DNA of 23,044 nucleotides from positions 1 to 23,044 of the forward strand of contig CABUAQ010000023.1 of the NCBI GenBank assembly GCA_902489575.1. The letters run 5' to 3'. The translations under genes were made by a program, and so were the position numbers. The notes below the pieces were generated by a model. The model did not search any database, had not been told where the DNA came from, and saw nothing but the letters and a program-made list of their open reading frames with translations. Each line of letters begins with the position of its first letter. Position 1 is the first letter of the stretch. This stretch comes from an uncultured bacterium. GTDB taxonomy: Bacteria > Cyanobacteriota > Vampirovibrionia > Gastranaerophilales > Gastranaerophilaceae. Below are positions 14,545 through 21,866 of the stretch, piece by piece.

Positions 14545-14554
14545 AATGTGAGTA
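14545..14554 (-). promoter_or_regulatory. 3' UTR arm complementary to 5' UTR of gene 14569-15033
   Basis: The mRNA reads UACUCACAUU, exactly complementary over 10 bases to AAUGUGAGUA at 15051-15060. It lies between stop codon and terminator, as in the neighbouring gene. Confidence 0.45.
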
Positions 14555-14568
14555 ATATTAAATTGCGA

Positions 14569-15033
14569 CTATGCCACTGAGAATAAATCCAGGAATTCAC
14601 CTGTAAATGCTCTCGGGCTTTCATTTCTTTGACTAAATCCTGCAATAACTTGTTCTTGACGTTCCGGTGAGAGATTTTCAGATACAGTTAATGTTGCATA
14701 AAAATCAGATGTTGATTCTGTGGCATTTGATCTGAGCTCAGGAGTTGCGTATTTTTGCGCAAACGCTATCGGATCTTTCGCAAATTCTGCATTAATTTTT
14801 TCAAAATCAGTTTTTGTATCAGGTGTTGTTCTCACAAAACCCAGCGCTTTATTCATCTCGGCTCTGATTTCAAGTTCGCTTGAATCAACAGTAAATTTTG
14901 GTTCACTCTGCAAAGTTTTTGGTGCTTCTTCCGGACGTTTTGCAGGCTGAGTTTCTCCCGATTTTTTTGGACCTGAAATTCCTCCTGCAGCCTGTGTAGA
15001 AAGCAAACCTTTTAAATTGTCTAAATAACCCAT
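14569..15033 (-). CDS. Hypothetical protein with C-terminal F-x-D-L-F motif
   Basis: Starting at the ATG at 15033 (MGYLDNLKGLLSTQAAGG) gives 154 residues. A longer frame begins at 15057, but AAGGAG lies 8 bases before the chosen ATG and inside the longer frame. A Pro/Lys/Glu-rich stretch (residues ~20-45, KKSGETQPAKRPEEAPKTL) links a short amphipathic N-terminus to a helical domain (LEIRAEMNKALGFVR, FAKDPIAFAQKYATPEL). The end, GEFLDLFSVA, resembles that of 13961-14371. No signal peptide or membrane segment. The function is unknown; the shared tail and UTR elements suggest the two genes belong to one regulon. Confidence 0.7.
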   Translation of the reverse strand: MGYLDNLKGLLSTQAAGGISGPKKSGETQPAKRPEEAPKTLQSEPKFTVDSSELEIRAEMNKALGFVRTTPDTKTDFEKINAEFAKDPIAFAQKYATPELRSNATESTSDFYATLTVSENLSPERQEQVIAGFSQRNESPRAFTGEFLDLFSVA

Positions 15034-15050
15034 TGTCGAATCTCCTTTTG

Positions 15051-15060
15051 TACTCACATT
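15051..15060 (-). promoter_or_regulatory. 5' UTR arm before Shine-Dalgarno of gene 14569-15033
   Basis: The mRNA AAUGUGAGUA lies four bases upstream of AAGGAG and is complementary to 14545-14554. It matches the motif in front of 13961-14371 in both sequence and position. Confidence 0.45.
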
Positions 15061-15174
15061 CTCTTTTTCTTAATAATCAATCCTATTTTCGATTTTCCAT
15101 CTCGTATATATATAAAGTATTTCGCTTTTAAATAATTGCTTGAAACTTATGGTTTGTAACAATTTCTTAATATA

Positions 15175-15190
15175 ACTCATCACAATGAGT
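15175..15190. promoter_or_regulatory. Palindrome between divergent genes, possible operator
   Basis: ACTCAT, four bases, ATGAGT: a perfect 6-bp inverted repeat between the minus-strand gene at 15033 and the LuxR-type gene at 15253. A dimeric HTH regulator could bind here; the site occurs once only. Confidence 0.3.
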
Positions 15191-15252
15191 CATGTGGCTA
15201 ATAGCAATATGGGCTAGGTAATAGTATTATAATTAACTGAAAGGATAGCATC

Positions 15253-15471
15253 GTGGAAAAGATTAATAATTATGGTAAGAACAATTACCTTACTGAAAGA
15301 GAACTCGAAGTGTTACAATATATGAAAATGGGTTTGACAAATAAAGAAATAGCAAGCAAATTAATGATTACTCACCATACAGTAAAAGCACATATTGCAG
15401 CCATTTTAAGAAAATTAGGAGCAAAGAATAGACTTGAAGCTTCAATGACTGCGAGGGATTTGGAACTTTAA
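15253..15471 (+). CDS. LuxR/GerE-type HTH protein without receiver domain
   Basis: The 72-residue protein starts at GTG with AAGGA nine bases upstream. Almost all of it is a LuxR-type HTH domain: LTERELEVLQYMKMGLTNKE, then ASKLMITHHTVKAHIAAILR, then KLGAKNRLEAS. The receiver or ligand-binding part found in most family members is absent, so activity is probably set by its amount or by partners. A TATAAT at 15228-15233 is the likely -10. The gene ends 3 bases before the convergent lepA stop, with no terminator between them, so antisense overlap of the transcripts is likely. Confidence 0.9.
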   Translation: MEKINNYGKNNYLTERELEVLQYMKMGLTNKEIASKLMITHHTVKAHIAAILRKLGAKNRLEASMTARDLEL

Positions 15472-15474
15472 ACT

Positions 15475-17277
15475 CTAGTCTTCATCAAGACTTAATACTG
15501 CCATAAATGCTTCTTGCGGAACCTCAACACTGCCAACTGATTTCATACGCTTTTTACCTTTCTTTTGTTTTTCAAGAAGCTTACGTTTACGAGAAATGTC
15601 GCCACCATAACATTTTGCAAGTACATTTTTACGCATTGCTTTAATAGTGGTTCTGGCAATCACTCTTCCGCCGATTGCTGCCTGCACCGGCACTTCAAAC
15701 AACTGACGCGGAATAATATCTTTTAACTTTGTAGTCAATTTCTGACCTATATAAAACGCACTGTCTTCGTGACAAATTACAGACAAAGCATCAACAATCT
15801 CGCCGGATAACATAATATCAAGTTTTACAAGTTTTGAACGTTTATATTCACTAAATTCGTAATCCAAACTTGCATACCCTTTGGTTCTTGATTTTAACTG
15901 GTCATAAAAATCCGTGATAACTTCACTAAGTGGAATTTCATAAGTCAAATCAACACGGACTTTATCAAGATAAGTCATATTAATAAATATCCCACGTTTA
16001 GTCTGAGCCAAATCCATTAATGTTCCGACAAATTCATTTGGAGTAATAATCTGCACCTTTACATAAGGTTCTTCAATATACTCCCTGTATTGTGCTGATG
16101 GAAGATTTGCAGGATTATCAATTTCTACAACTTCACCGTTTGTTTTATGAACTCTGTATACAACTGAAGGGGCTGTGGTAACTAATGATAAATTATACTC
16201 ACGCTCAAGACGTTCTTGGGCAATCTCCATGTGAAGCATTCCCAAAAATCCGCACCTAAAACCAAAACCCAATGCACTTGAAGTTTCCGGCTCAAATGTA
16301 ATACTACTATCATTAAGTTTTAATTTTTCCAGTGCTTCCTTGAGATCACCATAATCTTCATTATCAACGGGATACATGCCCGAAAACACCATTGGCAGAG
16401 CTTCCTTATACCCCGGAAGTGGTTCAGATGCAGGGTTTGCAACATTTGTTATGGTGTCACCGACAAACCTCGTTAATTCTTTAATTGAACCGGCAAAGTA
16501 CCCTACATCTCCGCATGTAAGTTTTTTCACAGGTTGTCTTGCAGGTGTTTGATATCCAAGTTCAACAACTTCAAACTCCTTGTTAGATGCCATAAAGCGA
16601 ATTTTATCACCAATAGAAATACTCCCGTCAACAACTTTAAAATAACAAACAGTACCCAAATATTGATCATAAACACTATCAAAAACAAGTGCTCTTAATG
16701 GTTTATCAGAATTATCATCTGGCGGTGGTACAAATTTCACAACAGCTTCTAAAACATCACCAATCCCCTCGCCTGTTTTAGCACTTACCGGAATTGCCAT
16801 AGAAGCATCAATTCCAAGAATTTCTTCAATTTCACGGCTTACCCGTTCTATATCAGCCGATGGAAGATCTATTTTATTAATAACAGGAATAATTTCAAGA
16901 TTTTGTTCAATAGCAAGATACACATTTGCCAGAGTTTGAGCCTCAACGCCCTGAGTTGCGTCAACAATCAGCAATGCCCCTTCGCAAGCAGCCAAAGATC
17001 TTGAAACTTCATAAGAAAAATCTACGTGCCCGGGAGTATCAATAAGATTTAACTCGTAATTCTTTCCATCAGCAGCTTTATAATTCATCCTTGCAGCATT
17101 TAATTTAATAGTAATCCCGCGTTCCCGTTCAATATCCATAGAATCCAAAAGTTGTTCTTGCATATCACGCTGCGCAACCGTTCCTGTCTTCTCCAAAAGT
17201 CTATCAGCAAGGGTAGATTTTCCGTGGTCAATGTGGGCAATTATACAAAAATTTCTTACATTATCTCTTGTTTTCAT
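15475..17277 (-). CDS. lepA: Elongation factor 4 (LepA)
   Basis: The 600-residue protein is a ribosome-associated translational GTPase of the EF4 family, full length for the family. G motifs are visible: AHIDHGKSTLADR (residues ~14-26), ERERGITIKLNAA, DTPGHVDFSYEV and NKIDLPSAD. The EF-G-like domains follow, and the LepA-specific C-terminal domain ends KCYGGDISRKRKLLEKQKKG and VEVPQEAFMAVL. The ATG at 17277 has no Shine-Dalgarno site; TATAAT lies 7 bases upstream with TTTACA 16 bases before it, so the message is probably leaderless. It is a single gene whose 3' end nearly meets the LuxR-type gene. Confidence 0.97.
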   Translation of the reverse strand: MKTRDNVRNFCIIAHIDHGKSTLADRLLEKTGTVAQRDMQEQLLDSMDIERERGITIKLNAARMNYKAADGKNYELNLIDTPGHVDFSYEVSRSLAACEGALLIVDATQGVEAQTLANVYLAIEQNLEIIPVINKIDLPSADIERVSREIEEILGIDASMAIPVSAKTGEGIGDVLEAVVKFVPPPDDNSDKPLRALVFDSVYDQYLGTVCYFKVVDGSISIGDKIRFMASNKEFEVVELGYQTPARQPVKKLTCGDVGYFAGSIKELTRFVGDTITNVANPASEPLPGYKEALPMVFSGMYPVDNEDYGDLKEALEKLKLNDSSITFEPETSSALGFGFRCGFLGMLHMEIAQERLEREYNLSLVTTAPSVVYRVHKTNGEVVEIDNPANLPSAQYREYIEEPYVKVQIITPNEFVGTLMDLAQTKRGIFINMTYLDKVRVDLTYEIPLSEVITDFYDQLKSRTKGYASLDYEFSEYKRSKLVKLDIMLSGEIVDALSVICHEDSAFYIGQKLTTKLKDIIPRQLFEVPVQAAIGGRVIARTTIKAMRKNVLAKCYGGDISRKRKLLEKQKKGKKRMKSVGSVEVPQEAFMAVLSLDED

Positions 17278-17284
17278 AACTATG

Positions 17285-17312
17285 ATTATATCTGAAAAAA
17301 ATCTATTGTAAA
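17285..17312 (-). promoter_or_regulatory. Promoter of lepA, leaderless type
   Basis: Minus-strand TTTACA and TATAAT (17285-17290) with a 16-bp spacer. The expected start point is about the A of the lepA ATG (17277). Confidence 0.6.
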
Positions 17313-17349
17313 ATAACTTTGCCGAAATATCAAAAAATGCACTAAAAAA

Positions 17350-17365
17350 CCGGCATAAATGCCGG
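17350..17365. terminator. Intrinsic terminator between 52-aa gene and lepA
   Basis: CCGGCAT/ATGCCGG forms a 7-bp stem with a 2-base loop, with six T's after it on the minus strand. It separates the small gene at 17397-17555 from lepA. Confidence 0.8.
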
Positions 17366-17396
17366 ATTTTAAGCTATTTTGTGAATCTTAACCAGT

Positions 17397-17555
17397 TTAT
17401 ACAAGACCTAAAACTTTCTTATACCAGGAAAATGATTCCAATTCAGTACCGTTGAAAGTGGTTTTTGCACACTGATTTTTTAAGTAATTTTCAAATTCAT
17501 CATTGAATTTTGATTTTACTTTTTTTACCTCTTTGTCAGAAATTAATGTTGCCAT
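17397..17555 (-). CDS. 52-residue hypothetical protein
   Basis: This small gene has its ATG at 17553-17555, with AAGGAG ten bases upstream, and TAA at 17397-17399. The product begins MATLISDKEVKKVKSKFNDE and ends SFSWYKKVLGLV; it is charged and helical, with one Cys and no membrane segment. An extended -10 (TGTTATAAT, 17603-17611) and a terminator (17350-17365) frame it, so it is a complete transcription unit. The sequence before the ribosome site (ATGTGTAAAAGGAG) resembles that before 14569-15033. No family recognised. Confidence 0.65.
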   Translation of the reverse strand: MATLISDKEVKKVKSKFNDEFENYLKNQCAKTTFNGTELESFSWYKKVLGLV

Positions 17556-17602
17556 AGAACCTACTCCTTTTACACATTTTTAAGTTAAGAAATCCCATTT
17601 TA

Positions 17603-17611
17603 ATTATAACA
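17603..17611 (-). promoter_or_regulatory. Extended -10 promoter of the 52-residue gene
   Basis: Minus-strand TGTTATAAT is a perfect extended -10. The -35 is weak. It lies about 48 bases before the ATG at 17555. Confidence 0.6.
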
Positions 17612-17763
17612 TAATTTCGATGGTTTTACTAGTTAATAAACCGGACATAATTTTTTTTTGTTAGCTGGCAACGATTTAAAAGCGTAAACATTTATTAAGA
17701 AATTTTGTTTTTATAATTATTTAAATAATAAAATAAAATTTTGTTAAATTTTTAAAATATTTA

Positions 17764-17772
17764 TGATAAAAT
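17764..17772 (+). promoter_or_regulatory. Extended -10 promoter, leaderless start at 17779
   Basis: TGATAAAAT ends 6 bases before the ATG at 17779, which has no ribosome site. The expected start point falls on the ATG. A TTGTTA at 17741-17746 is too far (20 bp) for a good -35. Confidence 0.5.
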
Positions 17773-17778
17773 CTCCGT

Positions 17779-18690
17779 ATGATTTTAATCGGAGAAAATA
17801 TACATATAATTTCAAAACAGGTAAAAGAAGCACTTGAAAAAAAAGATGAAATTTTTGTCAAAAATTTATTAAAAATTCAGGAAAATATGAACTGCGTAGA
17901 TTTAAATATCGGACCGGCAAGAAATAAACTTGACAAAATTTTTGATTGGCTTGTTCCTCTTGTTCAAAATCAAAATATCTCTTTTGATTCAACAAATTCT
18001 AATGCCATCGAACAAGGTTTGAGACTTGCAACAAATCCTCAAAACTGCTTTATAAACAGCACTTCCAAAGACGCTGAACGGCTTGAAATCCTCACTGACC
18101 TGGCTGCGGAATTCAATTGTAATCTGATTGCTCTTGCATTTTCGAAGGAAACAGGTATTCCGAAAACCGCTGACGGGAGATTGGAAATCGTTTTTGAAAT
18201 TTACGAAAAATGTATGGAAAAAGGTATAAACAGTAACAAAATTTTCTTTGATCCGTTGATTTTACCTGTTAACATAGAGCAATCTCAAGGAATAGAAGCG
18301 CTTAATACAATAAGAATGATTAAAGAAAGTTTTGAACCTGAAGTTAATACAATTATAGGATTATCCAATATTTCAAATGGTATTCCAAATAATTTACGCC
18401 GGCTGGTTAATAGAGTTTATGCAGTTTTAGCTTATGGAGCAGGGTTAGATGCAGTTATCATGGACGCAAAAGATTTAGAACTTGTGAGAATTGTTAAAAT
18501 GCTTGAGGAGAGTTCTCCACAATCCTCATTAGATAAGTTATTTATAAACCTTGCAAATATGATCAAAAATTTTGGGGAACCTGATGAAATCCCATTTGAC
18601 AAAAACAACATTGAAGAACACAATATAATTAAAACCGCCCAACTTTTGTTGAATAAAAAAATATACACAGACAGCTTTACACAAATATGA
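17779..18690 (+). CDS. Pterin-binding methyltransferase-like protein (AcsE/DHPS superfamily)
   Basis: The 303-residue protein begins MILIGENIHIISKQVKEAL and continues with CVDLNIGPARNKL, the pterin-binding TIM-barrel pattern shared by dihydropteroate synthase and methyltetrahydrofolate:corrinoid methyltransferases (AcsE, MtrH, MetH pterin domain). Further blocks are NCFINSTSKD, LIALAFSKETGIPKTADGRL, IFFDPLILPV and TIIGLSNISNGIP, the last being the usual GxSN(V/I)S segment. The likely role is transfer of a methyl group from methyl-folate to a corrinoid or other acceptor. It is slightly longer than typical AcsE (about 260-270). No corrinoid protein or CO dehydrogenase gene is adjacent, so the partner is unknown. 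There is no Shine-Dalgarno site; it is probably leaderless. Confidence 0.8.
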   Translation: MILIGENIHIISKQVKEALEKKDEIFVKNLLKIQENMNCVDLNIGPARNKLDKIFDWLVPLVQNQNISFDSTNSNAIEQGLRLATNPQNCFINSTSKDAERLEILTDLAAEFNCNLIALAFSKETGIPKTADGRLEIVFEIYEKCMEKGINSNKIFFDPLILPVNIEQSQGIEALNTIRMIKESFEPEVNTIIGLSNISNGIPNNLRRLVNRVYAVLAYGAGLDAVIMDAKDLELVRIVKMLEESSPQSSLDKLFINLANMIKNFGEPDEIPFDKNNIEEHNIIKTAQLLLNKKIYTDSFTQI

Positions 18691-18705
18691 GTTTTATGAT
18701 AGAAT
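18676..18705 (+). promoter_or_regulatory. Promoter of the TPR gene overlapping its first ATG
   Basis: TTTACA (18676-18681), an 18-bp spacer, then TGATAGAAT with hexamer TAGAAT at 18700-18705. The hexamer shares its last two bases with the ATG at 18704, so the RNA should begin near 18711-18713, downstream of that ATG. The real start is then likely further on (see 18704-20887). Confidence 0.5.
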
Positions 18706-20887
18706 GCAGTTAAATAATTTGAGGAGCAGAACAATTAAAAAGCAGTTATTAACAACTATTTTGGTTTCGACATTTATAATTGGCACAATGCCGTCTATGG
18801 CATATATGACACCTGAAGCAAATGCTTTGTATCAAGAAGCTTGCAGTGCAGAACACCAGCAGGACTTAAAAGAAGCAATATCCAAACTGGAACAGGCAAT
18901 ACAGCTTTCCGGCGGAGATGTAAAATTGTATACAAAACTTGCCGGAATATATTCGGATATGGATAATAACGAAAAAGCTCTTGAAAACTATAAAAAAGTA
19001 ATTGAACTTCAGCCTGATGATGCTTTTGTATATATTAGCATCGGAAGCATTTATGAAAATCAAGGGAAATATAAAGAAGCTCTTCAAGCCTACGAAAAAT
19101 CACTGGATATCTACCCTGAATACAAATTCAATTATTTAAATATCGCAAATGCACAATACCAATTAAGAGATTATAATAGTGCAATAAAAAGTTATAGCAT
19201 ATTTCTTGAAACATATGCTCAGCACACAGAATCAAGAGAAAACCTCGCAGAATCCTATCTTGCGATAAAGGATTATTCGAATGCAGTGAAGCAATTCAAA
19301 AGAATATATGACAAAAATCCGGATACATTTAAGAACTTTTCGCAATACGGGATTGCATTGCTTAATACAAATGAATCGGAAAAGGCTGTTGAAATGCTTG
19401 AAAAAGCAATTGAACTGGATCCTGAAAATAATTCAGCCCATCTTGGTTTAGCACAAGCTTATCAGGATTTAGGAAAAAACGAAATGGCTTATCAGCAGTA
19501 TCAGGTTGTATTATCAAGAATTCCAAACTTAAATACCGTAAGACTTGATTATGCCAATCTGCTTGCTGATATGCAAAAAAATACTGAAGCAATAAGCCAA
19601 TACAATATGTATATCAAAGCTTTTCCTAATGATATAAACGGATATAAAAATATTGCTGCGGTTTATAAAGAACTTGGAAATTTTGACAAAGCTCTTGAAA
19701 ATTTCTTGATAGCTGAAACAAAAGACAACACTGATATAAACCTAAAAAAAGATATTGCTCTTTGTTACCATAATAAAAAAGAATACCAGAACGCAATAAA
19801 GTATTATGACCAAATTTTAACTGCAAATGCAAATGATTATGAAGTAAAAGTAAACAAAGCAATTGCACTTCACGCACTTCACAAATACGATGACGCTATA
19901 GCGCTATATGAAGAACTTATACCTATAAAAGGTGATAAAACAATCAGAGAAAATCTAAATAATGCGCTAGTTGCGCGTGGTCACGAACTTGTAGCATCAC
20001 AAAATTATGATCAAGCTGTTGAAAATTTCAAAACAGCTATCAAAAATGGTTACACTGATGGATTTGTATACTATGGTTTGGCAAAAGCTTATAGAGCAGC
20101 AGGAGATAATACAAAAGCATCTGAAAATTACGAAAAAGCTATCTCCATTGACCCTGACAAAACAGTATATTCAGCCGAATATAGTGATTTTATTTCTTCA
20201 CTATACCAACCAAAAGTTAACGTAAAACCATCAGAAAATCCTGAAGAATTACCGTCTATTAGTATTTCTATGGAAGAAACTCCTGCTGCCGGAGAAAAAG
20301 CAGCAGAAAAAACTGTAGAAAGTACCCAGCCAATTGTTCAGGAAAAAACTCTTGAAACCAAACCAAAAACAAATGGACAACCTGTAATAAAAACATCTTC
20401 AATAACACTAAAACAAAATGAGGAATTTATTCTTGAAGGTGACAAAAACTACAAAAACAATAATTTTGATGCCGCGATAAAAAACTATCAAGATGCGCTT
20501 CAGATTGTACCGAATGATGCTGAAACTCTTTTGAAAATAGGTAATATATACCAAATGAAAAAAGAAAATACAAAAGCTGTTAATTTCTATCAAAAATCAA
20601 TAATTGTCAATCCTGACTATACAGATGGCTGGTTTAACCTCGGCATAGCATACGCAAATGAAAATAATTATATTGAAGCACAAAAAAGTTTTGAAAGAAT
20701 TATTTCACTTGATAGTGATTACAATTCAGGATATGCGTACTATGCACTGGGTATGGCTCTTGAACAACAAGGCAAAATTCCTGAAGCTGTGAAAAATTAT
20801 AAACTTTTCATAAAACAAAACAAAAATAAAAATGAAGATAAATCAATAATTGACAATGTCCAACAAAGAATAAAACAGCTTCAATAA
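18704..20887 (+). CDS. Secreted TPR-repeat protein
   Basis: The coordinates use the first ATG (727 residues), but a promoter -10 box overlaps it. A GAGGAG at 18721-18726 sits 7 bases before an ATT (18734) that would start KKQLLTTILVSTFIIG, a textbook signal peptide, so an ATT start (717 residues) is favoured. Cleavage is likely after PSMA. The mature protein has about 13 TPR units of ~34 residues (e.g. LENYKKVIELQPDDAFVYIS), then a Pro/Glu/Lys-rich linker (~505-560) and about 4 more TPRs at the C-terminus. TPR arrays bind partner proteins; a periplasmic or surface scaffold is likely. The lipoprotein gene starts 2 bases after its stop, so the two are co-transcribed and may act together. Confidence 0.85.
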   Translation: MQLNNLRSRTIKKQLLTTILVSTFIIGTMPSMAYMTPEANALYQEACSAEHQQDLKEAISKLEQAIQLSGGDVKLYTKLAGIYSDMDNNEKALENYKKVIELQPDDAFVYISIGSIYENQGKYKEALQAYEKSLDIYPEYKFNYLNIANAQYQLRDYNSAIKSYSIFLETYAQHTESRENLAESYLAIKDYSNAVKQFKRIYDKNPDTFKNFSQYGIALLNTNESEKAVEMLEKAIELDPENNSAHLGLAQAYQDLGKNEMAYQQYQVVLSRIPNLNTVRLDYANLLADMQKNTEAISQYNMYIKAFPNDINGYKNIAAVYKELGNFDKALENFLIAETKDNTDINLKKDIALCYHNKKEYQNAIKYYDQILTANANDYEVKVNKAIALHALHKYDDAIALYEELIPIKGDKTIRENLNNALVARGHELVASQNYDQAVENFKTAIKNGYTDGFVYYGLAKAYRAAGDNTKASENYEKAISIDPDKTVYSAEYSDFISSLYQPKVNVKPSENPEELPSISISMEETPAAGEKAAEKTVESTQPIVQEKTLETKPKTNGQPVIKTSSITLKQNEEFILEGDKNYKNNNFDAAIKNYQDALQIVPNDAETLLKIGNIYQMKKENTKAVNFYQKSIIVNPDYTDGWFNLGIAYANENNYIEAQKSFERIISLDSDYNSGYAYYALGMALEQQGKIPEAVKNYKLFIKQNKNKNEDKSIIDNVQQRIKQLQ

Positions 20888-20889
20888 TT

Positions 20890-21309
20890 ATGAAAAAATT
20901 TCTCACACTTATATTGACAATACTTATAGCTGTATTTGCATCTGCTTGTGATAAAGAACAATCACTGGTGTTGTTTAATAAACATCCTTTTACAACTGAA
21001 ACTATTATCTCAAACAGTAATACCAATGTTTTTGAACCGGGAGAAAGGATTTATTACCTTATAACTTTGCCTAAAACTGTTGAATCAAAATTTCTGCTGT
21101 TACAAGTTGTTAAAGTAGGCGGAGATAAAGACGAAAGACTCGGATATGACCTTGTTTGGGGTAAAAGAGTTAAATTAAGAGATGAACAAAAACACTATTA
21201 CACAGACTATATTGTGCTGAATTCAAAAGGCGCTTACGTTTTAAAAGTTTATTCTCGTGATAATCCGAATAAAATTTTGACATCAGCATATTTTTATGTA
21301 AAAAATTAA
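20890..21309 (+). CDS. Putative lipoprotein
   Basis: This 139-residue protein begins MKKFLTLILTILIAVFASAC. It has a positively charged start, a hydrophobic core and a lipobox-like ending (ASAC, with Cys at 20), so it is probably exported and lipid-anchored. The mature part is soluble, with a beta-rich feel (ERIYYLITLPKT, KHYYTDYIVLNSKGAYVLKV) ending SAYFYVKN. It starts 2 bases after the TPR gene's stop and has no separate ribosome site beyond the TPR gene's end, so translation is likely coupled. It may bind the TPR protein at the membrane. Family not recognised. Confidence 0.75.
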   Translation: MKKFLTLILTILIAVFASACDKEQSLVLFNKHPFTTETIISNSNTNVFEPGERIYYLITLPKTVESKFLLLQVVKVGGDKDERLGYDLVWGKRVKLRDEQKHYYTDYIVLNSKGAYVLKVYSRDNPNKILTSAYFYVKN

Positions 21310-21351
21310 ACAACTTTCAATAAAAATAAATAATATAAAAAGGGAAATAAA

Positions 21352-21750
21352 ATGATTAAAGATAAAGCATTAGAGTATTTCAAAACGGGTTATTCGTGTT
21401 CGGAAAGCGTTATTCAAGCCTGCATTGACGAAAATATATGTCCAAAAGAATTATTGCCTTGTGCAACAACATTCTCCGGCGGAATGTCATCAGGCTGTGT
21501 TTGCGGAACGATTGCCGCCTCACAATTGGTTTTAGGATATATTTTTGGCAGAGATAATAAATTTGGGAATTCAGTTTATGCACGTAAAAAAGCTGCAAGC
21601 TTTGTTGAAGAATTTAAAAACCGGAACAAGGTAACTTGCTGCAAAGTTTTATGTTCCGGACTCGATGGGATAGCCAAAAAAGAACATTGTTCAAAACTCG
21701 TAACAGATTCTTGTGAAATCTTAGAAGACTTGATTAAGGTAAAAGTTTAG
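21352..21750 (+). CDS. C_GCAxxG_C_C family protein
   Basis: This 132-residue protein has the cysteine pattern of the C_GCAxxG_C_C family: YSCSESVIQAC near the N-terminus, FSGGMSSGCVCGTIAASQ at residues ~42-60, and C-terminal NKVTCCKVLCSGLDG and EHCSKLV. Members are thought to be redox-active or metal-binding; their exact role is not known. There is no membrane segment. A modest AAAGGG precedes the ATG. It follows the lipoprotein by 42 bp on the same strand; co-transcription is possible, but it could have its own promoter. Confidence 0.88.
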   Translation: MIKDKALEYFKTGYSCSESVIQACIDENICPKELLPCATTFSGGMSSGCVCGTIAASQLVLGYIFGRDNKFGNSVYARKKAASFVEEFKNRNKVTCCKVLCSGLDGIAKKEHCSKLVTDSCEILEDLIKVKV

Positions 21751-21813
21751 TACCTTTCTTATTGAAGTATTTGAAATGTTTCAAAACACTCAATTTTTAA
21801 CTGCTGCAATTTA

Positions 21814-21822
21814 TGCTATACT
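21814..21822 (+). promoter_or_regulatory. Extended -10 promoter of the endonuclease IV-type gene
   Basis: TGCTATACT is a near-consensus extended -10 about 45 bases before the GTG at 21867. It suggests this gene is transcribed on its own. Confidence 0.55.
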
Positions 21823-21866
21823 TATTTTGGCAATAGGGACAATTGCAGTATTCTTAGGAGGTCATT

